A stretch of 64,000 nt of DNA from Dyadobacter sp. CY312. GTDB lineage: Bacteria > Bacteroidota > Bacteroidia > Cytophagales > Spirosomataceae. Every line of letters begins with the position of its first letter. The stretch's first letter is position 1. Below are positions 28,001 to 36,174 of the stretch, in pieces. Made by a program: the position numbers and the translations under genes. The notes beneath the pieces were generated by a model. That model was not told where the DNA came from. It worked only from the letters and a program-made list of their open reading frames with translations, and did no database searches. The stretch covers positions 248,001 through 312,000 of the forward strand of contig NZ_JAJUXG010000005.1 in assembly GCF_021390535.1 (NCBI RefSeq), read 5' to 3'.

Positions 28001-29229
28001 TCGCCGGACGAGTCCGTTTTGTAAATGCCGTCTCCGTCAGTTCCCAGCCACAAATTGCCGTCCTTATCATGGCACATTCCATAATACCGCAGGTAAGTTT
28101 CCGCACGGGAATCGACTATTTTCTTTTCAAAAAGCCGGAATTTTTCTGGAATACTGCCAATCAGATACAAGCCTTCCCCATACGTGCCAAGCCAGATATT
28201 CTGGTCACGGTCTTTATACAACGACTGAACTGACCGCTGCGTAATGCCTTGATTAAGTGTGCTTTTAACTTGTTCAAAAGTGTAGCGGTCAGGGGATTGC
28301 CCTCGCGCTTTGTTGAGGTCGAGCCGGTATACGCCGCCATCTTGAACACCGACCAGCAGCATGCCGCTCTGATTTTCAACTACGGAAAGGTATATCCGGC
28401 TATTGTGAAATGTGTTGATATTCAGTACGTAAAACCTGCCTTCATTACGCTTGTAGAGAAAAAGCCCTTTTGCCGAAGCAATCCATACATTATGAAACCG
28501 GTCTTCATAAATCCTGTTAATACGAACTTTGGGTAACGAACTGAAATCAATATCTGATTTGGTCAGCTTCCGGTTTGCATCAATATGGAAAAGTTCGATG
28601 CCGGTGTCGCGTGTTCCGAGCCAAACCAGACCCTGTGAGTCTTCGAACACATTCAAAACGGAATTGGAAATCAGCCCCGGAAGTGTTTTCTGGTCGTAAA
28701 AGGTGTAAGCTTTGCTGCTCCTGTTGAAAGACGCGAATCCAGTTCCGTTCAGTGAAACCCATAGGTCGCCATTTTTTGCGGGAGAAATATCGCTGACGTC
28801 GTTCGATGTTCCGGGTTTTTGCGTGGAAGGAATATGATGGGCAAATTGCTCCTTAGAAGCAATGAATTCATTGAGACCGTTACGCGAGGAGACCCAGATA
28901 GTCCCGTCTTTATCCTGCAACAAAGACTTGATGTAATTTCCCGAAACACTGTTTTTGTCTTCTGAATTATGCTTGTAAACCTTAAATGAGTGTCCGTCGA
29001 AGCGGTTGAGCCCGTCGTCGGTTGCAACCCAGATGTATCCCTTTCTATCCTGCGCAATGCTGTTTACAACACCGAAAGACAGGCCATCAGGAATAGAATA
29101 CCTTGTAACCCGCCCGCCGAGTGTCTGCGCATTGGAAAGAGATGTTGAAAAAGTAAACAAACAGATAGCCAGGAAAAGCATGAAGTATATAGCTTTCCTC
29201 TTATCCGTTGCTTCATTTAGTATAGTCAT
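25012..29229 (-). CDS. Hybrid two-component system regulator (sensor kinase, receiver and AraC output in one protein)
   Basis: 1405 residues, normal for the class. Order: signal/first membrane segment (about 15-35); a periplasmic sensor of repeated Reg_prop propeller blades with phrases such as IWVGTNGGGLARMD and LWIGTYGGGLNYLN (about 50-730); a Y_Y_Y domain (YKLEGLDKDWNFVQNERAAT region); a membrane helix (about 812-832, WWAYLLYIGIAAAVIYYY); a histidine kinase core with phospho-accepting His in NISHEFRTPLTLI (about 876); an ATPase domain (GFGIGLFLAKTF); a receiver with Asp in IVLSDVMMDGMSG (about 1190); and a C-terminal AraC helix-turn-helix. It senses a glycan fragment in the periplasm and activates the neighbouring susCD and enzyme genes. 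Confidence 0.95.
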   Translation of the reverse strand: MTILNEATDKRKAIYFMLFLAICLFTFSTSLSNAQTLGGRVTRYSIPDGLSFGVVNSIAQDRKGYIWVATDDGLNRFDGHSFKVYKHNSEDKNSVSGNYIKSLLQDKDGTIWVSSRNGLNEFIASKEQFAHHIPSTQKPGTSNDVSDISPAKNGDLWVSLNGTGFASFNRSSKAYTFYDQKTLPGLISNSVLNVFEDSQGLVWLGTRDTGIELFHIDANRKLTKSDIDFSSLPKVRINRIYEDRFHNVWIASAKGLFLYKRNEGRFYVLNINTFHNSRIYLSVVENQSGMLLVGVQDGGVYRLDLNKARGQSPDRYTFEQVKSTLNQGITQRSVQSLYKDRDQNIWLGTYGEGLYLIGSIPEKFRLFEKKIVDSRAETYLRYYGMCHDKDGNLWLGTDGDGIYKTDSSGEVIKHYSADGRKGSITDGAVIAAYRDAGDNLWFGTYSQGLFLYNKATDSFIHYAHKNGDPESLPANDVRVIFEDSKKQIWVGTNGGGLARMDRKTEKFTQFIPSNSSINSNDVRAITQDGKGNLWIGTYGGGLNYLNQQTMRFTQFFNSAQNGFHLSNRIILSLYMDARNRLFVGSEGNGLLLFDIKKKTAKLYSEKNGLANNVINAIQPESGEKIWLSTNKGLSRIDLSGNKIENFDQSDGLQSGQFNPGSTLYNEKGKYICFGGTEGWNLFYPQQIVTSKYKPEVLVTGIELFGKTIEIGSEQNGNIILDEQIGDQTQITLQPDQSVFTIQYTALNYPFPEKGSFAYKLEGLDKDWNFVQNERAATYRYLPPGDYVFKVKASNQDGLWFDQYSSLNVRILPPWYQTWWAYLLYIGIAAAVIYYYQKYKSRQAELKYEIQLAHFETQKEKELNERKISYFTNISHEFRTPLTLIINPVKELLQKEGQHDPANLNIIHRNAKRLLSLVDQLLLFRKADQKQDDLNLGVHHLPTLINDVFQCFVYQAEQKNIRYEFICDNADIEITADLEKLEIALFNLISNALKFTPEKGRVTVKLSELNKQVEILVEDTGIGIPQDAGDKIFSVFNQYPDKQSLSKGGFGIGLFLAKTFVQNHAGELTYQSTPEQGTTFRILLWKNHPTLKTGELAVKPTHHTSVFLEELTMPDSVGFQSRQQEDTVKPVLEELNTQSATMLIVDDDSEMRKYLIDMFREKYKLIEANSGEQGLELIRKHAPDIVLSDVMMDGMSGIEMCSRMKEDLAVSHIPLVLLTASSSQESKLKGIEGGADDYISKPFDKDLLVARVASILKNRNDLQKYFYNEITLQSGDFKISAEYKEFLQRCIAIVESHITDSDFNIKVLASEIGMSHSTLYNRIKSISGQSTNSFIRFIRLRRAAEILISTDTTILETAYQVGINDIKYFREQFTVLFGMKPSEYIKKYRKPFHEQHALNKDIFKSK

Positions 29230-29547
29230 TCCTGCTTCGCTTGTTGATTTTGTAGGCTGCCCTGTTCCCGTTTCTTAAATGGGTTAGTCAGCATACAACA
29301 AGAAGTATCTTGTAAGAATTCGTGTAAAAATAATTTCTCCTGATAATTGCTGGTTTTGTCAATGAAGGCAGGAAGCATCATGTAATTTTGTGTCCAAAAT
29401 ATGGTTTTTGGTTTCTTTTTGGTAAAAATTGAATCTTTTTGAAAACTTACAGTAGAAATTTCTGAGGATGACATTATAGGTCTTTATTCGAATTTTCACC
29501 AAAAATATCGTCCCGCGAGCTCGCGCAAATGCGGGATAAAAAGGCTT
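29230..29547. other. Divergent promoter region between regulator and GH28
   Basis: About 320 bases between the hybrid regulator (minus) and the GH28 gene (plus). TAATTTTG at 29383-29390 is a possible -7 element for the plus-strand operon, with TTTG about 24 bases upstream. I found no copy of the AGAGGGGGTAT repeats seen before susC. Confidence 0.4.
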
Positions 29548-31203
29548 ATGAACGCTAAGAAATTGAGTTTGAAAATTGCTTTTGCTGCTTTGATTGCATG
29601 TAGTGCGGAAGCTCAGAATACGTCGCCTTACAGCTGGGATAACCTCCCAAAAATTCAACAACCCGTTTTTCGGAAGGATACCATCCGCATCAGCAGCTTT
29701 GGTGCCGTGCCAGATGGTCATCAGCTTAATACCAAGGCGATTAATGATGCCATAGCTGCCTGCAGTAAAAAGGGTGGTGGTGTGGTTTTGGTTACGCCCG
29801 GTATCTGGATTACCGGTCCGGTGGTGCTTAAAAGCAACGTCAACCTGCACATTCAGGAAGCGGCAACATTGTTATTTACAACGGACAAAACCCAGTATGA
29901 CCTCACGGAAGGCTCATATGAAGGTAAAAGCGCTGCGCGTAACGAGTCGCCGATCTCAGGTATCAATCTTGAAAACATTGCCATAACCGGCAAGGGAATT
30001 TTGGACGGAAACGGGGACGTTTGGAGAGCTGTTCACAAGAGCCAGCTGACCGAGGGACAATGGAAAGCGAAAGTGGCGAGCGGCGGTGTGTTGAAGGATG
30101 ATGGAAAAACGTGGTATCCGAGTGAGCAGTTTAAGGCTGCAAGTACTCAAAACATGAGCATGCTTCTCACGCCTGGTAAAACACCGAAGGATTTTGCGCA
30201 CATGAAAGATTTCCTTCGACCGAATCTCGTGGTTTTGAACAACTGTAAAAAAGTATTGCTGGAAGGTGTAACGTTCCAGAATTCGGGTGCCTGGTGTTTG
30301 CACCCGCTGATGTGTGAGGATTTGACGCTGAGAAATGTAAGAGTAAAAAATCCGGAGTACGCACACAATGGTGACGGAATGGATATTGAATCCTGCAAGA
30401 ATTTCCTGATCGAAGGTTGCACCCTGGATGTTGGCGATGACGCCATTTGTATTAAATCAGGAAAAGATGAAGAAGGAAGAAAGCGCGGCAAGCCTACCGA
30501 AAATGGCGTGATCCGGAACAACATTGTTTACAATGGTCATGGTGGATTTGTGGTGGGAAGTGAAATGAGCGGCGGAGCACGTAATATTTTTGTTGAAAAC
30601 TGCACCTTTATGGGAACAGATAAAGGATTGCGTTTCAAGTCGGTACGTGGAAGAGGTGGTGTGGTGGAGAATATTTATGCACGAAACATTTTCATGAAAG
30701 ACATAGCGCAGGAAGCCATTTTTTTCGATCTATACTATTTTGTGAAATTTGCAACAGACGGCGAGCGCGACATGAGCCCGGTTGTGAACGAAGGAACGCC
30801 GGTTTTCAGAAACATGCAGTTTGAGGATATCGTTTGCAGCGGAGCAAAAAAGGGCGTGTTTGTAAGAGGACTTCCTGAAATGCCTGTGAGAAACATTGTC
30901 ATGAAAAATATGGTGCTGACCTCGGATATTGGTATGGAACTGACCGATGCGGATCAGATTAAATTTGATAATGTTCAACTGATCACCAGTAACACAAAGC
31001 CTGTAATTTTTACCGAAAATGCTACTAATGTCAGTTTCAGTGGAATAAAGTATAACAAGAAAAGTGATGTTCTTATTTCAGTGAACGGAGAGCGGAGCAA
31101 GGATCTTAAAATAGAAAAAACTGATATGTCTTCCGCACAAAAGGCAACTGAGTTCGGCAAGGGAGCTTCTGATAAAAGCTTGACTGTGAAGGTTGTAAAG
31201 TAA
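29548..31203 (+). CDS. GH28-family polygalacturonase-like glycoside hydrolase, exported
   Basis: 551 residues. Signal peptide ending near CSAEAQ (about 22). The right-handed beta-helix of GH28 is evident from repeated short strands. Catalytic segments are NGDGMDIESC (about 273), VGDDAICIKSGKDEEGR (about 295), GHGGFVVGSEMSGG (about 330) and RFKSVRGRGG (about 362), matching the family's NTD, DD, GHG and RIK sites. N-terminal RISSFGAVPDGHQLNTKAIN is the usual start of exported GH28 proteins. It would hydrolyse galacturonan or a rhamnogalacturonan in the periplasm or at the surface. The GH43 gene follows at 31261, and the divergent hybrid regulator probably controls both. Confidence 0.92.
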   Translation: MNAKKLSLKIAFAALIACSAEAQNTSPYSWDNLPKIQQPVFRKDTIRISSFGAVPDGHQLNTKAINDAIAACSKKGGGVVLVTPGIWITGPVVLKSNVNLHIQEAATLLFTTDKTQYDLTEGSYEGKSAARNESPISGINLENIAITGKGILDGNGDVWRAVHKSQLTEGQWKAKVASGGVLKDDGKTWYPSEQFKAASTQNMSMLLTPGKTPKDFAHMKDFLRPNLVVLNNCKKVLLEGVTFQNSGAWCLHPLMCEDLTLRNVRVKNPEYAHNGDGMDIESCKNFLIEGCTLDVGDDAICIKSGKDEEGRKRGKPTENGVIRNNIVYNGHGGFVVGSEMSGGARNIFVENCTFMGTDKGLRFKSVRGRGGVVENIYARNIFMKDIAQEAIFFDLYYFVKFATDGERDMSPVVNEGTPVFRNMQFEDIVCSGAKKGVFVRGLPEMPVRNIVMKNMVLTSDIGMELTDADQIKFDNVQLITSNTKPVIFTENATNVSFSGIKYNKKSDVLISVNGERSKDLKIEKTDMSSAQKATEFGKGASDKSLTVKVVK

Positions 31204-31260
31204 AGTGTGAAGATGGTTTTGTTGGTATTAACGCGTTGAATTCAGGAATTGATTTTTTTT

Positions 31261-32922
31261 ATGAAATATTACTTTATAGCCGGAACGCTTACTTTGATGG
31301 CAGCTGATGCTATTGGACAGGTTGCTACAAAGAGCCAGACTACTCAACCGATTTCCAAAGTTTGGGTTTCAGATCTGGGAAACGGACAATACAAAAATCC
31401 GGTTCTCAATGCAGATTATTCCGATCCGGACGTTTGCCGGGTTGGGGATGATTTTTACCTGATCTCATCCAGTTTTGATGCGGTACCCGGCTTGCCAATT
31501 TTGCATTCCAAGGATCTGGTAAACTGGACGCTGATCGGTCATGCACTTCACCGTCAGCCACCAATTGAACATTTTGAGAAAACCCAGCATGGGAACGGAG
31601 TGTGGGCTCCTGCAATCCGCTTTCATAACGGAGAATTTTACATCTATTACCCTGATCCTGATTTTGGTATTTATCTTACCAAAGCAAAAAATCCGACAGG
31701 ACCATGGAGCGAACCTGTGCTGGTTGAAGGTGGCAAAGGTTTAATTGACCCATGTCCGCTTTGGGACGATGACGGGAAGGTGTATCTGGTGCATGGCTGG
31801 GCAGGAAGCAGAGCGGGAATAAAAAGTGTGCTTACGGTTAAAAAGATGAATACGGCCGGTGACAAAGTTACTGATGAAGGCGTTTTGGTGTACGACGGCC
31901 ACGTCATTGACCCAACCGTTGAAGGACCGAAGTTTCACAAGAGAAATGGATACTACTACATATTCGCTCCGGCAGGAGGCGTATCAACGGGATGGCAAAT
32001 TGTGCTGCGTTCTAAAAATGTATACGGACCCTACGAACGAAAAGTGGTCATGGACGAAGGGAAATCAGGTATAAACGGTCCGCATCAGGGAGCATGGGTA
32101 GATACAAAACCTGTGAACGGGAAGTCGGAAGACTGGTTCCTTCATTTTCAGGATAAAGACGAATACGGAAGGGTGGTGCATTTGCAGCCTATGAAGTGGG
32201 TGAACGACTGGCCGGTAATTGGCCAGGATGTGGACGGGGACGGAAAAGGAGAGCCTGTGCTCACCTATAAAAAACCAAACGTTGGTAAAACATTCCCGTT
32301 GGCAACTCCGCCAGAATCGGATGAGTTCAACTCCGTAGCATTTGGAAAACAATGGCAATGGCAGGCAAATCCAAAAGGAATCTGGTCGTTTACAACGGCG
32401 CAGGGATTTTTGAGACTGTATTCTTATAAAGCACCGGAGGCAACTAAAAATCTCTGGACCGTGCCTAATGTATTGATGCAAAAGTTTCCGGCAGAGGAAT
32501 TTATAGCTACCACGAAATTGTCATTTACCCCTAATACCAAACTCGAAAATGAGCGTACCGGATTGGTGGTGATAGGGCAAAGTTATGCAGGGATATTTTT
32601 GAAAAGTGATAAAGATGGCATTTCCATCGTGCAGGTAACCTGTAAAAATGCGCATGAAGACAAGCCGGAAAAAGAAAACGTAATAGGAAGACTTAAATCC
32701 GGCGAGCCAATTTTTCTTCGGGTGAAGGTAAATAAAGGAGGGAAGTCGCAATTTAGTTACAGTCGTGACGGAAACACTTTCGAAACGGTTGGTGAGGTTT
32801 TTCAGGCTGAGGTAGGACGATGGATTGGTGCCAAACTTGGTATATTCTGTACAAGAGAGAGCCAGACAAATGATTCCGGCTATGCGGATTATGACTGGTT
32901 CAGGGTGGAGCCGGTTCAGTAA
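31261..32922 (+). CDS. GH43-family glycoside hydrolase with C-terminal beta-sandwich domain, exported
   Basis: Start set at ATG 31261 (MKYYFIAGTLTLMAADAIGQ, a signal peptide); the open frame begins slightly earlier at a TTG. 553 residues. The five-bladed propeller carries the catalytic base Asp in NADYSDPDVCRVGDDFYLIS, the pKa-modulating Asp in KGLIDPCPLWDDDGKVYL, and the general acid Glu in DPTVEGPKFHKRNGYYYIF. From about residue 355 a concanavalin-like domain follows (FPAEEFIATTKLSFTPN to SGYADYDWFRVEPV), as in beta-xylosidase/arabinofuranosidase GH43 enzymes. It probably removes arabinose, xylose or galactose units. Co-oriented with GH28, 57 bases apart. Confidence 0.92.
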   Translation: MKYYFIAGTLTLMAADAIGQVATKSQTTQPISKVWVSDLGNGQYKNPVLNADYSDPDVCRVGDDFYLISSSFDAVPGLPILHSKDLVNWTLIGHALHRQPPIEHFEKTQHGNGVWAPAIRFHNGEFYIYYPDPDFGIYLTKAKNPTGPWSEPVLVEGGKGLIDPCPLWDDDGKVYLVHGWAGSRAGIKSVLTVKKMNTAGDKVTDEGVLVYDGHVIDPTVEGPKFHKRNGYYYIFAPAGGVSTGWQIVLRSKNVYGPYERKVVMDEGKSGINGPHQGAWVDTKPVNGKSEDWFLHFQDKDEYGRVVHLQPMKWVNDWPVIGQDVDGDGKGEPVLTYKKPNVGKTFPLATPPESDEFNSVAFGKQWQWQANPKGIWSFTTAQGFLRLYSYKAPEATKNLWTVPNVLMQKFPAEEFIATTKLSFTPNTKLENERTGLVVIGQSYAGIFLKSDKDGISIVQVTCKNAHEDKPEKENVIGRLKSGEPIFLRVKVNKGGKSQFSYSRDGNTFETVGEVFQAEVGRWIGAKLGIFCTRESQTNDSGYADYDWFRVEPVQ

Positions 32923-32967
32923 CGTTTAAAAACGATCTCCATATAGATTCTTAAAATTTAAAATCTT

Positions 32968-33005
32968 AGGCAGGCATAATTCTTAGAATTTCGCCTGCTT
33001 TTTTT
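32968..33005 (+). terminator. Rho-independent terminator after GH43
   Basis: GCAGGC pairs with GCCTGC with a long loop that itself holds ATTCTTAGAAT, followed by seven T residues. It closes the GH28-GH43 transcript. Confidence 0.7.
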
Positions 33006-33124
33006 GTGCTTTCTCCGGAGGTTTTGAACTAATTTTTTTATTCAAAGGCGTTGCTCTCAGCGTCTGGCTTATATCACGGCGTTTTACATCCATTATTTCA
33101 CATCCAACATCGTAAGCTAACCAT

Positions 33125-33132
33125 TACCTTTG
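33125..33132 (+). promoter_or_regulatory. -7 promoter element directly before the helicase start
   Basis: TACCTTTG fits TAnnTTTG and ends only four bases before the ATG at 33137. The transcript would then begin at or next to the start codon, a leaderless or nearly leaderless message. Confidence 0.55.
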
Positions 33133-33136
33133 CGTC

Positions 33137-35047
33137 ATGGATTATTTTAAAAATCTGCTCAGTTTGTTGAAAATTGAGCGTGAAGAAGACAAGCAGTCTT
33201 ACCTTAAACTTACAGAAACGACATCTGTTTCAGATCGGCGCGCTGCCGGTCTTTCCTGGTATCCGATTGCGATCAGAGGCTCCGAAATGAGTCGTGGCGA
33301 TTATCTGACAGTGGAAATTGAACGCACCACGCATTTGGATGTGTCACATCAGCTCAGATTTGGTTCGCCTGCCGTTCTGTTTTCCAATCATGACGCAAAG
33401 AAGGACAGAGTAGAAGGTACGATAACACATCAGAGCGGAAACCGTCTTAAAATTACGCTGAAAACGGAAGAGCTTCCCGATTGGTCCAGGGATGGGAAAT
33501 TGGGTATAGACTTGCTTTTCGACGATAATAGTTACGATGAAATGCAGTCTACACTGAAATCGGCCTCTCAGATCGCTGAGCATGAAGAGCAGGGTCGTCT
33601 TGTGCGGGTATTGACGGGAGCAAAATCGCCTACATTTAATGAAGATATTTTCGTGCCTGTGCTATCTTCTCTGAATGAATCGCAACAGGCAGCGGTCCGC
33701 AAAATCTTGTCGGCCAACGAGCTTGCCATCGTGCACGGACCGCCTGGAACGGGCAAAACTACCACCCTGGTTCAGGCTATTAAGGCATTGGTAAAGCAGG
33801 GCAATAAAAAGATTCTGGTCGTGGCTCCGAGTAATACAGCTGTTGATTTACTAAGTGAGAAGTTGTCCGAGGAAGGATTAAGTGTGCTTCGGGTCGGCAA
33901 TCCTGCGCGGGTTTCTGAGCGCCTCATGTCACTTACACTGGACAGTAAAATGGCGGAGCACAGTCGGATGAAAGAGATGAAAAATCTCCGCAAACAGGCT
34001 AATGAGTATAAAAACATGGCTCATAAATACAAACGTCAGTTTGGGAAATCGGAGCGGGATCAGCGGAAAGCCTTGTTTGACGAGGCGCACCGGATCATGA
34101 AGGAGGTGGGCAATTCGGAGCAATACATCATAGATGACATTATTTCCAAAACTCAGATAATTACGGCAACTCCTGTTGGAGCCAATCATTACACGGTGAG
34201 AAATGTGAAGTATCATACCGTGGTGATTGACGAAGCCGGACAGGCACTGGAACCGGCCTGCTGGATTCCGATTCTGAAAGGCGAAAAGCTTGTTCTGGCA
34301 GGCGATCACTTTCAACTTTCCCCTACGATCAAGTCCGCAGAAGCAGCCAGGAATGGCCTTGCGAATACGTTACTGGAAAAATCCGCTGCATTACATCCCG
34401 AGGCGGTTGTGTTACTGGAAGAACAGTATCGGATGAACACGGCGATTATGGGATATTCTTCAAAGGTATTTTATAACAATCGTTTGCGGGCTCATGTGTC
34501 GGTTGCAGACAGGATTTTGTTTCCTGGTGATATGCCTGTAACGTTTATTGACACTGCCGGCTGTGGGTTTGACGAGCGGCTGGAAGGAACAAGTTCTACC
34601 AACCCGGAAGAGGCAGTTTTCTTATTCAAACATCTCACGCAATTGGCAGCAGAGCTTAAGATAGCCGGATTTTCAGCTGAAAGTTTTCCAAGTGTAGCCA
34701 TCATTTCACCTTACAAACAACAGATTACGCTGCTCAAAGAACAGTTGCAGCATGCGCCTGATTTGCAGATTTACGGTGATAAGATTTCTGTCAATACCAT
34801 TGATAGTTTTCAGGGGCAGGAGCGCGACATTGTTTACATCAGTATGACCAGAAGTAATGCTGACGGTGAAATTGGTTTCCTTTCGGACATTCGCCGAATG
34901 AATGTAGCTATGACCCGAGCGAAGAAAAAACTGGTCATTGTAGGCGATAGTGCAACCTTATCAGGTTTGCCATTCTACGCCGATTTTGTAACTTATGCCG
35001 AAGGTCTGGATGCTTATAAAAGTGCCTGGGAATTTGTGGAAGGATAG
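33137..35047 (+). CDS. Superfamily 1 DNA/RNA helicase (IGHMBP2/Upf1-like)
   Basis: 636 residues. A small N-terminal beta-barrel region (about 30-130) precedes two RecA-like domains. Helicase motifs: I VHGPPGTGKTTTLVQ (about 198-212), Ia VVAPSNTAVD, II VVIDEAGQALEP (about 363), III LVLAGDHFQLSPT, IV LLEEQYRMN, V NTIDSFQGQERDIVYISM (about 554), VI MNVAMTRAKKKLVIVGD (about 591). This is the AAA_11/AAA_12 form typical of bacterial IGHMBP2-like helicases of about 630 residues. It unwinds nucleic acid using ATP; the biological role in bacteria is not settled. The aldo/keto reductase starts 48 bases later. Confidence 0.94.
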   Translation: MDYFKNLLSLLKIEREEDKQSYLKLTETTSVSDRRAAGLSWYPIAIRGSEMSRGDYLTVEIERTTHLDVSHQLRFGSPAVLFSNHDAKKDRVEGTITHQSGNRLKITLKTEELPDWSRDGKLGIDLLFDDNSYDEMQSTLKSASQIAEHEEQGRLVRVLTGAKSPTFNEDIFVPVLSSLNESQQAAVRKILSANELAIVHGPPGTGKTTTLVQAIKALVKQGNKKILVVAPSNTAVDLLSEKLSEEGLSVLRVGNPARVSERLMSLTLDSKMAEHSRMKEMKNLRKQANEYKNMAHKYKRQFGKSERDQRKALFDEAHRIMKEVGNSEQYIIDDIISKTQIITATPVGANHYTVRNVKYHTVVIDEAGQALEPACWIPILKGEKLVLAGDHFQLSPTIKSAEAARNGLANTLLEKSAALHPEAVVLLEEQYRMNTAIMGYSSKVFYNNRLRAHVSVADRILFPGDMPVTFIDTAGCGFDERLEGTSSTNPEEAVFLFKHLTQLAAELKIAGFSAESFPSVAIISPYKQQITLLKEQLQHAPDLQIYGDKISVNTIDSFQGQERDIVYISMTRSNADGEIGFLSDIRRMNVAMTRAKKKLVIVGDSATLSGLPFYADFVTYAEGLDAYKSAWEFVEG

Positions 35048-35095
35048 TACTATTCATTTTTTTGACGTATTAGTAACAACGAAACAACCTTTGAT

Positions 35096-36130
35096 ATGGA
35101 ATACAGACAATTAGGAGCATCCGGTTTGAAAGTGCCTGTTTTAAGTTTCGGAACCGGCACTTTCGGAGGCGGAGGTGAATTTTTTAAGGCCTGGGGAAAT
35201 ACCCAGGTCGATGAAGCTTCGAGATTGGTAAATTTATGTCTGGATTCCGGACTGACACTTTTTGACACCGCCAATGTTTATTCACAGGGCCTTTCAGAGG
35301 AGATTTTAGGTAAAGCAGTTATTGGTTTACGGGATAAAATACTTTTGTCAACCAAGGCCACTTTCAAAATGGGCGAAGGGCCAAATGACTATGGATCGTC
35401 TCGTTTCAATCTGATCCGTTCGTGCGAGGACAGTCTGCGACGACTTAAAACAGACTACATCGACATTTACCACATGCACGGCTTCGATGGCAATACACCC
35501 GTTGAAGAAACTCTGAGTGCACTCAACGACCTTATTCAAAGTGGAAAAGTACGATACATTGCATGTTCCAACTTTTCAGGTTGGCATTTGATGAAATCGT
35601 TGTCGGTTTCTGAAAGGTACGGCTGGGCAAAATACATTGCACATCAGGCACATTACTCATTACTAAGCCGGGAATTTGAGTGGGAACTGATGCCTCTTGC
35701 GCTGGATCAAAACGTTGGGACCATTGTGTGGAGTCCGCTATCGGCAGGAAAATTAAGTGGAAAATACAGAAGAAATAGCCCTATACCTCAGGATGGTCGC
35801 ATTGCGCAGGGAGGAGGAGAAGGACCAGCTGTTCCGGACGATTTCTTTTATGGCATTATTGACGTTTTGGATCAGATTGCAGCTGAAACGGAAAAAACAG
35901 TTGCCCAGGTTGCGCTCAACTGGGTTTTAAACCGGCCAACGGTGAGCAATGTTGTGATTGGAGCACGAAATGAGGAGCAATTAATTCAGAATCTGGGAGC
36001 CATTGGATGGAATCTTACCACAGAGCAGATCAAACGACTGGATAAGGCCAGTGAAAAAGCACCGATTTATCCATATTGGCATCAGCGTAACTTCCTACCG
36101 TTAAATCCGCTTCCGGAATTTTATGGGTAG
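35096..36130 (+). CDS. Aldo/keto reductase
   Basis: 344 residues, a TIM-barrel NADPH-dependent oxidoreductase. Catalytic residues are in place: Asp and Tyr in LFDTANVYSQG (about 56-66), Lys in LLSTKATF and His in IYHMHGFDG. The NADP-binding region at the C-terminal side is NVVIGARNEEQL. It resembles the voltage-gated potassium channel beta-subunit/YajO type rather than the shorter prostaglandin-synthase type. Substrate unknown. It is separated from the helicase gene by 48 bases and may be co-transcribed. A hairpin terminator follows. Confidence 0.92.
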   Translation: MEYRQLGASGLKVPVLSFGTGTFGGGGEFFKAWGNTQVDEASRLVNLCLDSGLTLFDTANVYSQGLSEEILGKAVIGLRDKILLSTKATFKMGEGPNDYGSSRFNLIRSCEDSLRRLKTDYIDIYHMHGFDGNTPVEETLSALNDLIQSGKVRYIACSNFSGWHLMKSLSVSERYGWAKYIAHQAHYSLLSREFEWELMPLALDQNVGTIVWSPLSAGKLSGKYRRNSPIPQDGRIAQGGGEGPAVPDDFFYGIIDVLDQIAAETEKTVAQVALNWVLNRPTVSNVVIGARNEEQLIQNLGAIGWNLTTEQIKRLDKASEKAPIYPYWHQRNFLPLNPLPEFYG

Positions 36131-36148
36131 TTTCTAATTATAATCCGG

Positions 36149-36174
36149 TCATTGTTCATGGCAATGATTTTTTT
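36149..36174 (+). terminator. Rho-independent terminator after the aldo/keto reductase
   Basis: TCATTG pairs with CAATGA around a 7-base loop and is followed by TTTTTTTG. Confidence 0.7.
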
